From the NCBI GenBank assembly GCA_947454305.1, contig CANGJE010000002.1, positions 1 through 64,000 on the forward strand: DNA of 64,000 bases, given 5' to 3'. The notes beneath the pieces are model-generated. The model was not told the origin of the DNA. It worked only from the letters and a program-made list of their open reading frames with translations, and ran no database searches. A program made the position numbers and the translations under genes. The stretch's first letter is position 1. Each line of letters begins with the position of its first letter. Shown piece by piece: positions 39,980-49,975 of the stretch. Source of the stretch: Oxalobacteraceae bacterium (GTDB lineage Bacteria; Pseudomonadota; Gammaproteobacteria; Burkholderiales; Burkholderiaceae_D).

Positions 39980-40684
39980 TCAAGCGTTTGATGTGGCTAT
40001 AAATTTTTCATATCCGCGCGCACGCAATTCACACGCAGGGCACTCACCACAGCCATAGCCCCATGCATGCAAGGTGCCGCGCTCGCCCAGATAACACGTA
40101 TGTGTCTCTGTGCGTATTAATTCAATGAGGTCTTTGCCGCCTAATTTATCAGCGAGTGACCAAGTGGCAGATTTATCTAGCCACATCAAAGGCGTTTCGA
40201 GTCGTATGGTTGATTGCATACCCAATTGCAAAGCGTTTTCGAGGGCGCGTAGCGTGTCGTTGCGGCAGTCGGGATATCCCGAATAATCCGTCTCACACAT
40301 GCCGCCGACTAAGGTGTTAATTCCACGACGATACGCGAGTGCGGCTGCGACGGTTACAAACAATAAATTTCGACCGGGAACAAAGGTATTTGGCAAACCA
40401 TTGTCTTGCATGGCGATTTTCGTATCGCTGGTTAATGCTGTATCGGAGATCTTGCTCAATACACTTAGGTCGAGCAGGTGATCAATACCCAGTCGCGCAT
40501 CCCAATCAGGGTTGAGTTGTCGTAGTGCGTTACTTACGATAGGTCTGCGCTCGAGCTCAATGTGGTGCCGTTGTCCGTAGTTAAAGCCTACGGTCTCTAC
40601 ATGTTCATAATGCGAGAGCGCCCAGGCAAGGCAGGTAGCCGAGTCTTGTCCACCGGAAAAAAGTACGAGCGCAGAGTTACTCAC
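39980..40684 (-). CDS. queC: 7-cyano-7-deazaguanine synthase
   Basis: [47 protein letters not shown]; likely GTG start at 40684 (ORF track extends to 40762). Confidence 0.95.
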   Translation of the reverse strand: MSNSALVLFSGGQDSATCLAWALSHYEHVETVGFNYGQRHHIELERRPIVSNALRQLNPDWDARLGIDHLLDLSVLSKISDTALTSDTKIAMQDNGLPNTFVPGRNLLFVTVAAALAYRRGINTLVGGMCETDYSGYPDCRNDTLRALENALQLGMQSTIRLETPLMWLDKSATWSLADKLGGKDLIELIRTETHTCYLGERGTLHAWGYGCGECPACELRARGYEKFIATSNA

Positions 40685-41412
40685 TTCTTTTGTATCCTTT
40701 CCAGCGTCTGCTCTATCGTATCGCCATTCTCTTCTGAGAAGCGTATTCGAACGGGCAACCAATCTATACTTTGCGCTAGCCAGATGTCGACTTTGGGCGC
40801 CTTGGTATTTTCAGCAGGGAGATGCACTAAATGAAGACTATCAACTTCGCCCAGTGCGGTGCGTAAACGTTGTCTACCCTCGACGGTAAACGTCCAGCTT
40901 TCACCGCCTCGATGTCCAATCACGAAAAACTTCCATGGTGAACCGTCATTAAATCGTGCCGGCGTTGCTCTGACCATGGAGATTAGCTGCCACAGTACGC
41001 TGATACGATCTTGTTCTCCACCTTCGAGTTTTAACGCGGCCGTATCACCTGGAAAAATAATGCTGCCTGCCTGACGATCGAAATTCACTGTGGTGGGATC
41101 TTTGCGAAATCGCTTGGAATAAAAACTGGTAGGCAGTAAGTTGCGGCGCTCAATACTACCTTCGCTTCGCTCTGAAAGCAGTAATCCAATCAATGGGCTA
41201 CGTGTATCAAACTGCAGTCGATATTTAGGTGAATTGAATTGCCAGTCTATCGTGCCATTACCCTCTAGCGATAGGCCATGCAGATCAGCACGGATCACGT
41301 AATCTAATTTGGCTGAAGGTGGCGGACTGATTTTTTCTTGAGCATGAGTGAAGGTGGCGAATCCCAGCCATAGGAAACTAACTAAACTTGATAGCAATAA
41401 TTTTTTATTCAT
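40681..41412 (-). CDS. DUF3108 domain-containing protein
   Basis: Signal peptide then [23 protein letters not shown]...; similar to the adjacent ORF. Confidence 0.8.
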   Translation of the reverse strand: MNKKLLLSSLVSFLWLGFATFTHAQEKISPPPSAKLDYVIRADLHGLSLEGNGTIDWQFNSPKYRLQFDTRSPLIGLLLSERSEGSIERRNLLPTSFYSKRFRKDPTTVNFDRQAGSIIFPGDTAALKLEGGEQDRISVLWQLISMVRATPARFNDGSPWKFFVIGHRGGESWTFTVEGRQRLRTALGEVDSLHLVHLPAENTKAPKVDIWLAQSIDWLPVRIRFSEENGDTIEQTLERIQKK

Positions 41413-41419
41413 ATAAGCA

Positions 41420-42565
41420 CTACTTCTTTTGAATTTTTTCTAATGTCATCGTGAGGTTAGCGCCCGCACGATTGGCGTACATTATTTTGACGGGATACCA
41501 TTCTTTGTCTGGTGAAAGCCATAAGTCGATTTGATAATCAAAACTACTTGCTGCAGGTGTTAATGAAAAATGCCAGGCAGCGATAGTGCCATCTACCAGC
41601 GTCAGGCTTTCTTTGCCGCTGATTTGTACGCGCCAATGATCAGCAGCCTTGCTGCCTGCAATTACCGAGTCAAATATCAGACCTGGTTCTAATTTATTGG
41701 GGTCGCCGCGTGCGATCCCCGCCAGTTGCCAGATCACGCTACCGCGATCTTGTTCACCACCTTGTATTTCATAAGTCGCAGTCGAAGCAGAAAAACTAAT
41801 CGTTTTGCGCTCACGCACAAAATGCGTTTGCGTCGCCGACTTTCCAATACGTTTTTCGTAGTACAGGTCGGGCAGTATGCCAGCTTTGCTGAGTTGTCCG
41901 CTACTTTGGTAGCTCAGTAACGACAGTAGTAATGCGCTAGCTTCACCTTTGATGGAGTAACTTTGTCCATCGTTTTGCCACACGATGTTACCGCTACCCG
42001 ATAGGCTACGCGCCCCTTGAGCGGCTAAGGCGTTGTAACGTAATTCGGCCGATGGTGGAAAGCTGACTTGCTCGAATAAAAAAGGCGGTGCATTTGATTT
42101 GAGTACCGTCGCTGCTTCAGGTTCAGATTTTTTCTCTGCTGTGTCATTCGTCAGGCTGGAATTTACTGATGCTGTGGTCGTGGTATTTCCATCTGTGCGA
42201 GTCTGAGTTGTGGATTCGTTGTTAGGAATGGTATTCGCATCGCCCGCTGTATCGACGCGCGGTGACGTTGTGGGGCTCACTTCTTGCTCACTAGCTGGCG
42301 CGGGATTAACCGGTATTGAAGCGGCGGGTGGCATTTTTTTGGGTGCTACAGCCGTCGGTTGTGCAGGAACGGCTGGGGTGGGTACATGCAGGGCTATCTC
42401 TACCGGCTCATTATCCGCATCCAGTAGCCGCATAAATTCCAGGCTGTCTTGCGCCCACTGTATGACTAGGAGATGGGCTATCAAAATCACCACAATGACC
42501 CCGAGCGGGAGCCAGAGTTTTCGATTTGGTGGCCAGAGTGCCGTTAGTAAAGAGCGCTTTTCCAT
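41420..42565 (-). CDS. DUF3108 domain-containing protein with N-terminal TM and Pro/Ala/Thr-rich linker
   Basis: LRYNALAAQGARSLSGSGNIVWQNDGQSYSIKGEAS...; N-terminal TM (WLPLGVIVVILIAHLLVI). Confidence 0.8.
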   Translation of the reverse strand: MEKRSLLTALWPPNRKLWLPLGVIVVILIAHLLVIQWAQDSLEFMRLLDADNEPVEIALHVPTPAVPAQPTAVAPKKMPPAASIPVNPAPASEQEVSPTTSPRVDTAGDANTIPNNESTTQTRTDGNTTTTASVNSSLTNDTAEKKSEPEAATVLKSNAPPFLFEQVSFPPSAELRYNALAAQGARSLSGSGNIVWQNDGQSYSIKGEASALLLSLLSYQSSGQLSKAGILPDLYYEKRIGKSATQTHFVRERKTISFSASTATYEIQGGEQDRGSVIWQLAGIARGDPNKLEPGLIFDSVIAGSKAADHWRVQISGKESLTLVDGTIAAWHFSLTPAASSFDYQIDLWLSPDKEWYPVKIMYANRAGANLTMTLEKIQKK

Positions 42566-42768
42566 CCCGTTAGTGTAATGCGTTCACTGCTTGAGGCTTA
42601 GGGTTGGTAACAGTTTTAAACAATCTGCAAAGAGTGAGTGTTGCATTTGAGGTGCGTCTTGTAGCTTAAGAATTTGGGGTGCCTGAAGTCTCCAATCTGC
42701 TAATCTCTGAATATCGAAGCCGATCGGTCGTCTGGTTAGGCTGATAACTAACTTAGTTGGGAGAGCTC

Positions 42769-43311
42769 ATGTCAGACAATAAATTCGGTACAACAGGTGC
42801 GGGTACGATGAATGATACCTTGGAGTTTGTGCGCAATTTCTGGGGTTCGATGAAAGTTCCCGGTATGACTATGCCATCCATGTCGCCCGATGATTTGAAT
42901 AAACAGATCGCTGATCTCAAGGCGGTCGAATCGTGGTTGCAGATGAACATGAACATGTTGCGCGGCACGATACAAACGCTGGAAGTGCAAAGTGCCACGC
43001 TGACAGCGCTGCAGTCCATGAGCGAGAGTTTTGCTAAAGCGACTAGTCCAACAGCGGCTGATTCCAAAGCGGCCAAGCCCGCATCAAACACTGCGTCAGC
43101 TAGCAATAATGAGGCCTTCGATAAAATGCCTAGTCCATCTGACTTTACGGCACATATGGCTAACTCCAACGCTTGGTGGAATACGGTACAGCAAAATTTT
43201 TCTCAGGCGGTGAATCAAGCGATGGCGTCCGACCACAAGACGTCTGATAACAGTCCTGCAGCGGCAAAAAAAAATGCGCCCAGAAAACGCAAAGCTCCGA
43301 CTAAAAATTAA
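42769..43311 (+). CDS. PhaM-like polyhydroxyalkanoate granule regulatory protein
   Basis: MNDTLEFVRNFWGSMKVPGM...LNKQIADLKAVESWLQMNMNMLRGTIQTLEVQSATLTAL and a basic Ala/Lys/Pro-rich tail. Confidence 0.85.
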   Translation: MSDNKFGTTGAGTMNDTLEFVRNFWGSMKVPGMTMPSMSPDDLNKQIADLKAVESWLQMNMNMLRGTIQTLEVQSATLTALQSMSESFAKATSPTAADSKAAKPASNTASASNNEAFDKMPSPSDFTAHMANSNAWWNTVQQNFSQAVNQAMASDHKTSDNSPAAAKKNAPRKRKAPTKN

Positions 43312-43322
43312 ATTGGAATGGG

Positions 43323-43754
43323 TTAGTTACGTGCCATGCGTTTTAGGCCGCGCATGAGCGCGCCCAGTACGGGTAGCTTTTCGTACAACTCTTCTGCAGC
43401 ATCCCAGTAGTCGCGATGAAATTCTACGCGCCCATCATGGGCAAATCGTATGTGCGTGGCGCCGCGTATGCATTGTTCGTCAGTCGAAAATCGTTTCATG
43501 CGAAATAAAAAGTCCCAGGTTAAAAATGCCTGCTCACCTTGAAGTACATGGCCCGTCACGACAAATCGTGGCCCATCCACTTGAGCGAACATGTGAGTAA
43601 AGATGGGAGTGATTTTTTCGACGCCGCGCACTTCATTGAATGGATCTTTGAAGTAGGCGTCAGCGGTATAAAAATCGCCTAGATGATTCGCACTTTCGAG
43701 TGTGATTTGATTAAAAAATTCAATCAATGTCGTGAGATGTTCTTGGTGATTCAT
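43323..43754 (-). CDS. NTF2/SnoaL-like family protein
   Basis: LIEFFNQITLESANHLGDFYTADAYFKDPFNEVRGVEKITPIFTHMF; ATGA overlap with the SDR gene. Confidence 0.85.
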   Translation of the reverse strand: MNHQEHLTTLIEFFNQITLESANHLGDFYTADAYFKDPFNEVRGVEKITPIFTHMFAQVDGPRFVVTGHVLQGEQAFLTWDFLFRMKRFSTDEQCIRGATHIRFAHDGRVEFHRDYWDAAEELYEKLPVLGALMRGLKRMARN

Positions 43755-44566
43755 AAGCCCGTCACCTTGTGTATGAAATAAAAATACCAGCGATAGGGCA
43801 GTAGGCGTGCCAAACGCAGCCAATTGGTAAAGCGCTTAGGGAAGTGGATATGAAACTGTCCTTGCTCCATACCCGTCAGTATTTCGTGCGCGGCCTCGTC
43901 AGCGCTGATCAGACCGGGCATAGCAAAATCATTATTCGCAGTAGCGGGTGTTTTTACAAAGCCTGGGTTGATCATATAGACCGCATTGCCACGTCGACTC
44001 AAATCGAAATACAGCGACTCGCACAGGTTGATTAATGCGGCTTTACTTGGGCCATATACGAGCGCTTTCGGTAAGCCAGAAAAGCCAGCAACCGATGAGA
44101 CTATGCCTATGCCACCGAAGGTTTGCTTGAGTAAAGTCGGCAGCACGACATCGATACAATTAAATGTGCCGCGTAGATTGATATCCAACACTTGATTAAC
44201 AACGGACATGTCGATGGAATCTGCCCGCATTTCATTGTAGACGCCAGCTACGATGAGAACGATATCGATACTGCCCCATGCTGAAAGCAGATGGTCATGC
44301 GCTTTTTGTACGTCCGCGTGTTGAGTGATATCTAAGGGCAGCACCAGTGCCTGCGCATTGTTTTCGGCCAGCGTTTGCAATGCCGAGGTATTGCGAGCCG
44401 ACAAAGCAACCTGTGCACCCTTATTGAGTAGCAGGCTGACAGTAGCCGCACCGATACCCGTTGAAGCGCCGATCACCCAGACGCGCGCGCCTTTCCAATG
44501 GCGAATAGGTGGATTCATCGCGCCACCGCGATTACCAAAGGCCGTGGTCGGCGCTATTTGCGTCAT
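43751..44566 (-). CDS. SDR-family oxidoreductase
   Basis: VWVIGASTGIGAATVSLLL, SSVAGFSGLPKALVYGPSKAALIN. Confidence 0.92.
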   Translation of the reverse strand: MTQIAPTTAFGNRGGAMNPPIRHWKGARVWVIGASTGIGAATVSLLLNKGAQVALSARNTSALQTLAENNAQALVLPLDITQHADVQKAHDHLLSAWGSIDIVLIVAGVYNEMRADSIDMSVVNQVLDINLRGTFNCIDVVLPTLLKQTFGGIGIVSSVAGFSGLPKALVYGPSKAALINLCESLYFDLSRRGNAVYMINPGFVKTPATANNDFAMPGLISADEAAHEILTGMEQGQFHIHFPKRFTNWLRLARLLPYRWYFYFIHKVTGL

Positions 44567-45108
44567 TACTGTGGCCTCTTCTGAAAGGATAGGGTCACTT
44601 CACCTAAACGAAAACCGAACTTACTCATCACTGCGCGATTGAGCATGACTTGATCGTCCATCAAATACATCCAGTCATCGAAATTCACGTTATAAACTTT
44701 TCCATCAACAGGCAAAGCTAAAACATATTTCCAGTTCAATGCATTCCCGCCTACTTGTCCATTAGCTTCACCGACCACATCATCAGCGGTGCCGATATAT
44801 TTACCATCGGCCATTTTCTTCAAGGTCCAAACACGTTTTTGCTTTGTACCATCGGAGTAGATGAAATCTTCATCCAACGTGCCGGTATCGCCTTGCCAAC
44901 TACAATGAATCACGACCTTAAAACGTTTAATGACTTTGCCTGACCGATCTTGAAACATGCCCCAAGCATCAACGGTTCCATTGAAATAGGTTTGCAGGTC
45001 AAGTGCTGGAGTTTCTGAGGCGTATTCCGAGGGCGTCATAGTGGTTCCGCAACTAGTTAGTAGTGTCGCGATACAGAGAAGTACTGTTCGCATCCATAGG
45101 TTGATCAT
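44566..45108 (-). CDS. DUF3833 family lipoprotein
   Basis: Lipobox-like LLTSCG; LQTYFNGTVDAWGMFQDRSGKVIKRFKVVIHCSWQGDTGTLDEDF. Confidence 0.88.
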   Translation of the reverse strand: MINLWMRTVLLCIATLLTSCGTTMTPSEYASETPALDLQTYFNGTVDAWGMFQDRSGKVIKRFKVVIHCSWQGDTGTLDEDFIYSDGTKQKRVWTLKKMADGKYIGTADDVVGEANGQVGGNALNWKYVLALPVDGKVYNVNFDDWMYLMDDQVMLNRAVMSKFGFRLGEVTLSFQKRPQ

Positions 45109-45144
45109 CTGTGTTCATCCTCTCAAAGTAGCGTTTCATCATCA

Positions 45145-46428
45145 TTACACTTCTCTTAATGGGGCACACCACAAAAGCGCAGCAGCAGCCAATTTCAGAG
45201 CGCAAGGCAACAGGGCATAGGTGATGCCGAGTGCTAGTAAGCCATGTTCTGTCGGGCGCCCCGGTGTGTAACCTAAGTAGTCAAGCAGTGGTAAGGCGAT
45301 GCCTGCGGCAAGTGCGAGGTTCATTTTCGTCATCCAATTCCAGAGGCCGAAGTAGGCACCTTCGCGCTGTCCGCTGTGTCCTGCAGATCCAATCACTCCG
45401 GCCAGCAAGGCGGGTGGTAAAGCGAGGTCAGCACCGAGTGCTGCTCCTGAAAAAATACAAATCACTGCAAAGGAATACAAGGCACCTGCGGCAAGCTGCC
45501 ACGCCCAAACAAAAACTATTACCGAGAGCAGCATCGATAGCAGCCATGCGCGTGCTTCACCTATGCGTTTGCTGAGTGTCGCCCATAGCGGTAAGGCGAG
45601 GGCAGCAGCGGCAAAATAAATAACCAGGAATAGTCCCGCATACGATGCCAGTTGCAGACGATCCGTCGCAAAAAATAAAAATAAAGTAGCCGGTATGGCG
45701 GCTGCAATGCCACTGATAGCAAACACAGCTAGCAACCAGCGAAATTTTGCACTTTGCAAAGGTACGATCAGGGCGCGCCAATCTTCGCTGACTGATGCAC
45801 CGCTGTGCGCACGCGGCGCATGACGAATCAGCAGCCAAGCGGTGATAGCGAGAGCGATAACAAAAGTCATAGATAGCGCATTCATTCCAACCAGGGCAGG
45901 TACAGCAGCGGCAATCATTACACCGACTAATCCAAAGCCTTCGCGAAATGCAGTTAGACGCGCTCGCGCTCCACGTTGCTGAGTCAAACTCGCGCCCCAA
46001 CTATTGTGAGCGATGGTGGCTAAGCTAAATCCCAGATATACCAACCCAAGGCTGCCAGCAAACCATGCACTTAACGTGGCAATGTCATTAGCGATAGTGG
46101 TGGGTGGATGAAAGAGTGCAAGGTAGCCTGTGACGAGCAAGGGCAATGACATCAACACAAAACCTGCATAACCGCGTGTAGCAGAAGATCGATCCATCCA
46201 ATACCCAAGTAGCGGATCTGAAAATGCATCCAATAATCGTGCGACCAATAAAATCGTACCGACTAAGGTGAGCGATAAACCAAAGCTTCCCGCATACAGT
46301 GCCGGTGCTTGCACGTACACAGGCATGGCCACCATTGCAAGAGGTAAGCCAAACAGCCCATAACTTAGCAGCGCTTTGCCAGTTAGATGGGGTGCGTGAA
46401 TAACATCGACGCTGGTTTCATGCGTCAT
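45145..46428 (-). CDS. MFS / GPH-type transporter
   Basis: Multi-TM; LLVARLLDAFSDPLLGYWMDRSSATRG. Confidence 0.88.
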   Translation of the reverse strand: MTHETSVDVIHAPHLTGKALLSYGLFGLPLAMVAMPVYVQAPALYAGSFGLSLTLVGTILLVARLLDAFSDPLLGYWMDRSSATRGYAGFVLMSLPLLVTGYLALFHPPTTIANDIATLSAWFAGSLGLVYLGFSLATIAHNSWGASLTQQRGARARLTAFREGFGLVGVMIAAAVPALVGMNALSMTFVIALAITAWLLIRHAPRAHSGASVSEDWRALIVPLQSAKFRWLLAVFAISGIAAAIPATLFLFFATDRLQLASYAGLFLVIYFAAAALALPLWATLSKRIGEARAWLLSMLLSVIVFVWAWQLAAGALYSFAVICIFSGAALGADLALPPALLAGVIGSAGHSGQREGAYFGLWNWMTKMNLALAAGIALPLLDYLGYTPGRPTEHGLLALGITYALLPCALKLAAAALLWCAPLREV

Positions 46429-46436
46429 GCTGGCGC

Positions 46437-47672
46437 TTAATTTTTTTGTAAAGTAAATTGAAACAGATCGATGCTGCTTGCACGGAAGCCCGCTTCGCAG
46501 TAAGCGAGATAAAACTTCCAGGTGCGTATGAATCGTTCATCAAATCCTTGCGCTTTAACGGAGGGTAAGGCCTCCTCGAATGCCTGATCCCATAAACTTA
46601 AGGTGCGTGCATAGTCCAGGCCAAAAGCTAATTCATTCACGACCCTTAAGCCATGACGTTGCGCATGCGCTCTAAAAATTGATGGTGAGGGCAACATCCC
46701 ACCCGGAAAAATATACTGCTGAATAAAGTCGGTCCCCTTGCGGTAGCGCTCAAATAAGTCATCAGCAATCGTGATCGTTTGTACACAGGCTCGGCCACCT
46801 GTTTTGAGATTTTTTGCAATGCAGGCAAAGTAGCTATCCCAATATTCTTCACCGACAGCTTCAAACATTTCAATCGAAGCAATGCCATCGAATTCACCTT
46901 CGGTATCGCGATAGTCTTGCAGTCGTAATTCCGTTCGTTCACTTACTCCAGCATCGTGTAAACGCTTTTCTGCAAAGGCTAGCTGTTCTGTGGACAAGGT
47001 TAGTCCAGTGACGTGCGCTCCATTTTTGGCAGCGAGTTCAGCAAACCCACCCCAGCCACAACCAATTTCTAGAATACGACTACCTACCCCCGCATTAATT
47101 TCAGAAAATATGCGCTCGTACTTTGCGTGCTGAGCTTGTTGCAAACTGAATTCCGGTTGCGCAAATAAGGCGCTGGAATAGGTCATGGAGGGATCTAGCC
47201 ACAGGGTATAAAAGCTATTCCCGATATCGTAGTGCGCATGAATATTGCGACGACTGCCCGCACGCGAATTGCGATTAAAAAGATGTTTGACTCGATACAG
47301 CAAACTGCCCCACCAGCTTCCATAGATTGCTGATTCAAGCGCGTTGCGATTGTGGATGAATAACTCGATCAACTGTGCGAGATTATCTGTTTGCCACTCA
47401 CCTTGTAGATAGCTTTCAGCAAAACCAATATCGCCTGAACGTATGGCGGCTAGAAAGGGTTCCCAACTTTTCAGTGACAGAGTCACTGTTGGGTCTTCGT
47501 TACCGAATTTCAGTAATTTTCCGTCGGGGCATTCTAGCTTCAGGCTACCATGTTCAAGTCGCGACAACATGCGCAGCAGTAATTGAACCTGTGCGGGTAC
47601 TTTGCTATTTACAGCAAGATTGTCTGAATTGGCTTCCTTGAGCGAGAAGGATGGTGAGGAGGGCTTGTTCAT
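46437..47672 (-). CDS. Cyclopropane-fatty-acyl-phospholipid synthase family methyltransferase
   Basis: HYDIGNSFYTLWLDPSMTYSSALF, ILEIGCGWGGFAE, SIEMFEAVGEEYWDSYF. Confidence 0.93.
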   Translation of the reverse strand: MNKPSSPSFSLKEANSDNLAVNSKVPAQVQLLLRMLSRLEHGSLKLECPDGKLLKFGNEDPTVTLSLKSWEPFLAAIRSGDIGFAESYLQGEWQTDNLAQLIELFIHNRNALESAIYGSWWGSLLYRVKHLFNRNSRAGSRRNIHAHYDIGNSFYTLWLDPSMTYSSALFAQPEFSLQQAQHAKYERIFSEINAGVGSRILEIGCGWGGFAELAAKNGAHVTGLTLSTEQLAFAEKRLHDAGVSERTELRLQDYRDTEGEFDGIASIEMFEAVGEEYWDSYFACIAKNLKTGGRACVQTITIADDLFERYRKGTDFIQQYIFPGGMLPSPSIFRAHAQRHGLRVVNELAFGLDYARTLSLWDQAFEEALPSVKAQGFDERFIRTWKFYLAYCEAGFRASSIDLFQFTLQKN

Positions 47673-48463
47673 CGGCTCAGTGGTGTAGGTGGTGGAAGGG
47701 GTTTGCGAAAAAACGGTACGCGCTTAGTAAATAGTTTAAGCGCTTGCCAGTGAATGCGACCAATGACCCCTATGGTCATTAATGGATGGCGAAAAAAAGC
47801 TTTTGCTGCGCTGCGTGTAGTGAGTGGCTCTAAGCGTCCTGAAATGCTGGTCAGTAGCAGCGGCCCTTGATCATCATGATAATCAATTCGAGCGACGACG
47901 CATTCTTTATTGATATTGCTAAGCTTTTTTGTGGTGCGCATAAAGCGAAAACGGTAGCTGCCCTCGACTGCGCAGAAGGGTGACACATGAAAGACTTTTT
48001 TCGATGTGAGTTGTAAGCCCCACGGCATTGCGGATCCGGTATCGAGCAAATAGAAATGTCGTTCACCAAAGGTATTGTTCACTTCGCACACAATCGCGCG
48101 CAGCGAGCCATCACTGCGATGACAAAACCAAAAAGAGACAGGATTAAATACATACCCGAGTACACGCGGAAACGCCTGCAGCCAGATTTCTCCATCAGCA
48201 TCGCGGATATTTTCAGACTCTAGTAACTGATCGATCCATGTCACTAACGGCGTCGTTCCATCACCGTGATCACAATCATGGAACGACATCAGATTGAATC
48301 GATTACGCGAACACACGCCATTAGAAAAAGCAGCGCTACCCAAAGTTCTGAGGGGAAGCATCAGCGTGAACACGCTGTAACTAAAGGTATTACCAGCAGG
48401 TCGTAAGCGACTATGCCTAACGAGACCAGTGCTAATTAACGGTTGATGAGTCAGCGTTTGCAT
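47669..48463 (-). CDS. DUF1365 family protein
   Basis: GLVRHSRLRPAGNTFSYSVFTLMLPL, FPRVLGYVFNPVSFWFCHRSDGSLRAIVCEVNNTFGERH. Confidence 0.92.
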   Translation of the reverse strand: MQTLTHQPLISTGLVRHSRLRPAGNTFSYSVFTLMLPLRTLGSAAFSNGVCSRNRFNLMSFHDCDHGDGTTPLVTWIDQLLESENIRDADGEIWLQAFPRVLGYVFNPVSFWFCHRSDGSLRAIVCEVNNTFGERHFYLLDTGSAMPWGLQLTSKKVFHVSPFCAVEGSYRFRFMRTTKKLSNINKECVVARIDYHDDQGPLLLTSISGRLEPLTTRSAAKAFFRHPLMTIGVIGRIHWQALKLFTKRVPFFRKPLPPPTPLSR

Positions 48464-48464
48464 A

Positions 48465-49739
48465 TCACGCGTTGAGCGATCGCTGGCCGATAGCGCGTGC
48501 TACTTCTAGACCTGATTTATGACCATCTTCATGGAATCCATAGCCAGTCCATGCGCCTGCAAACCAAGTGTTTCGCTGTCCTTGAACAGCAGGCAGTGCG
48601 TGCTGTGCAGCGATAGCCTTCGCATCGAAAACGGGGTGCGCATAATTAAACTCAGCGATGATTTTTTCAGAGGCAATGCGTGATACGGGATTGAGCGTGA
48701 CGATGACGGATTGTTTAAACGGCAGTGGTTGTAATTTGTTGAGCAAATAGTGAACGCAAACACGCGGCTCAGGTGTGCCCGCTGTTTCATAATTCCATGC
48801 GGACCAGGCTTTTTCTAGCGTGGGCAAGCACTGAGTATCAGTATGCAAAATAGCGTGATTAGGTTGATATCGAACGGCCGACAAGATACGTTTTTCATGC
48901 TCGCTGGCGTCAGACAGCATAGCGAGACTTTGATCACTGTGCGCAGCTAAAACGATGTGTTCGAATATCTTTGTTCCGGTGGCAGTTTCAATTCGTATTT
49001 CTGGCGTTCCCATGCCAATGCGCGTTACTGAGTGGACCGGCGTATTTAAAAACGTGTGCGCGATAGTTGGCAGTATTTTTTGCACGTAGTGCTTTGCGCC
49101 GCCGGTAACGGTGCGCCACTGCGGGCGATTGGTAATTTGTATCAAGCCGTGATTACTACAAAAGCGCACGAAGGTAGCTAAAGGAAAAGCTAACATTTGC
49201 TCTGTCGGGCATGACCAGATGCAACCAGCCATGGGCAGTAAATACCAGTTCCGAAACTCAGTGCTGTAGTGGTGGCGATCAAGAAATTCGCCTACTGAAA
49301 TTGACTCGAGCATGCCGTCGGTTTTAGCCATGGCAGTAGTTTGTCGATTAAAGCGAACGATATCTTTTAGCATTCGCAAAAATGGCCGATTGAACAAATT
49401 GCGCCGCTGAGCAAATACGGTGTCGAGGTCGGCGCCGGCCCATTCCAAGGTGCTGCCATCGGGCAGTGGAATTTTTACCGCGAATGTCATTTCGCTGGCC
49501 GCTGTCTCGACCTTTAATTCATCAAAGAGTCGAATTAGATTGGGATAGGTACGGTGATTAAATACTAGAAAGCCTGTGTCTACGCCATGGGTGATTCCAT
49601 CAAGAGTGACATCGACGGTATTGGTATGTCCACCAAAGTATGAGCCTGCTTCGAATAATGAAACTTCATGACCGTCGCGCGATAGCTGCCATGCAGCTGT
49701 CAGCCCCGAAATACCTGAACCTATAACGGCGACTTTCAT
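48465..49739 (-). CDS. FAD-dependent amine oxidase-like oxidoreductase
   Basis: MKVAVIGSGISGLTAAWQLSRDGHEVSLFEAGSYFGGHTNTVDV; FAGAWTGYGFHEDGHKSGLEVARAIG. Confidence 0.93.
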   Translation of the reverse strand: MKVAVIGSGISGLTAAWQLSRDGHEVSLFEAGSYFGGHTNTVDVTLDGITHGVDTGFLVFNHRTYPNLIRLFDELKVETAASEMTFAVKIPLPDGSTLEWAGADLDTVFAQRRNLFNRPFLRMLKDIVRFNRQTTAMAKTDGMLESISVGEFLDRHHYSTEFRNWYLLPMAGCIWSCPTEQMLAFPLATFVRFCSNHGLIQITNRPQWRTVTGGAKHYVQKILPTIAHTFLNTPVHSVTRIGMGTPEIRIETATGTKIFEHIVLAAHSDQSLAMLSDASEHEKRILSAVRYQPNHAILHTDTQCLPTLEKAWSAWNYETAGTPEPRVCVHYLLNKLQPLPFKQSVIVTLNPVSRIASEKIIAEFNYAHPVFDAKAIAAQHALPAVQGQRNTWFAGAWTGYGFHEDGHKSGLEVARAIGQRSLNA

Positions 49740-49832
49740 ACGTAATCCAAACGATGGGAGATAAGGGATTGCTCAAACTGTATTTTACTAAGGTGGTAAA
49801 ACGCAGAGCCTAGCTTGAGTTTATCGGAATAT

Positions 49833-49927
49833 AAAAAAGCAGCGACGCCGGTCAGGGAGAAATACAAATGGGGGAAGATCACCCTCACGTGGCCACCGAA
49901 TCAATCGGGAGGCGTCGCAGCAAAAAA
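49833..49927 (-). ncRNA. Candidate structured RNA or leader attenuator: GCGACGCC ... GGCGTCGC closing stem, 61-nt interior, then TGC-T6
   Basis: Minus strand: GCTGCGACGCCTCCCGATTGATTCGGTGGCCACGTGAGGGTGATCTTCCCCCATTTGTATTTCTCCCTGACCGGCGTCGCTGCTTTTTT. Interior contains CCGA-TTGAT-TCGG. The U-tract lies about 94 nt before the start codon of 48465-49739. Confidence 0.45.
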
Positions 49928-49975
49928 CTAGTACAACGTCGTATTTGTTTAGGTTCGCAAATGCTCAGTATGAAT

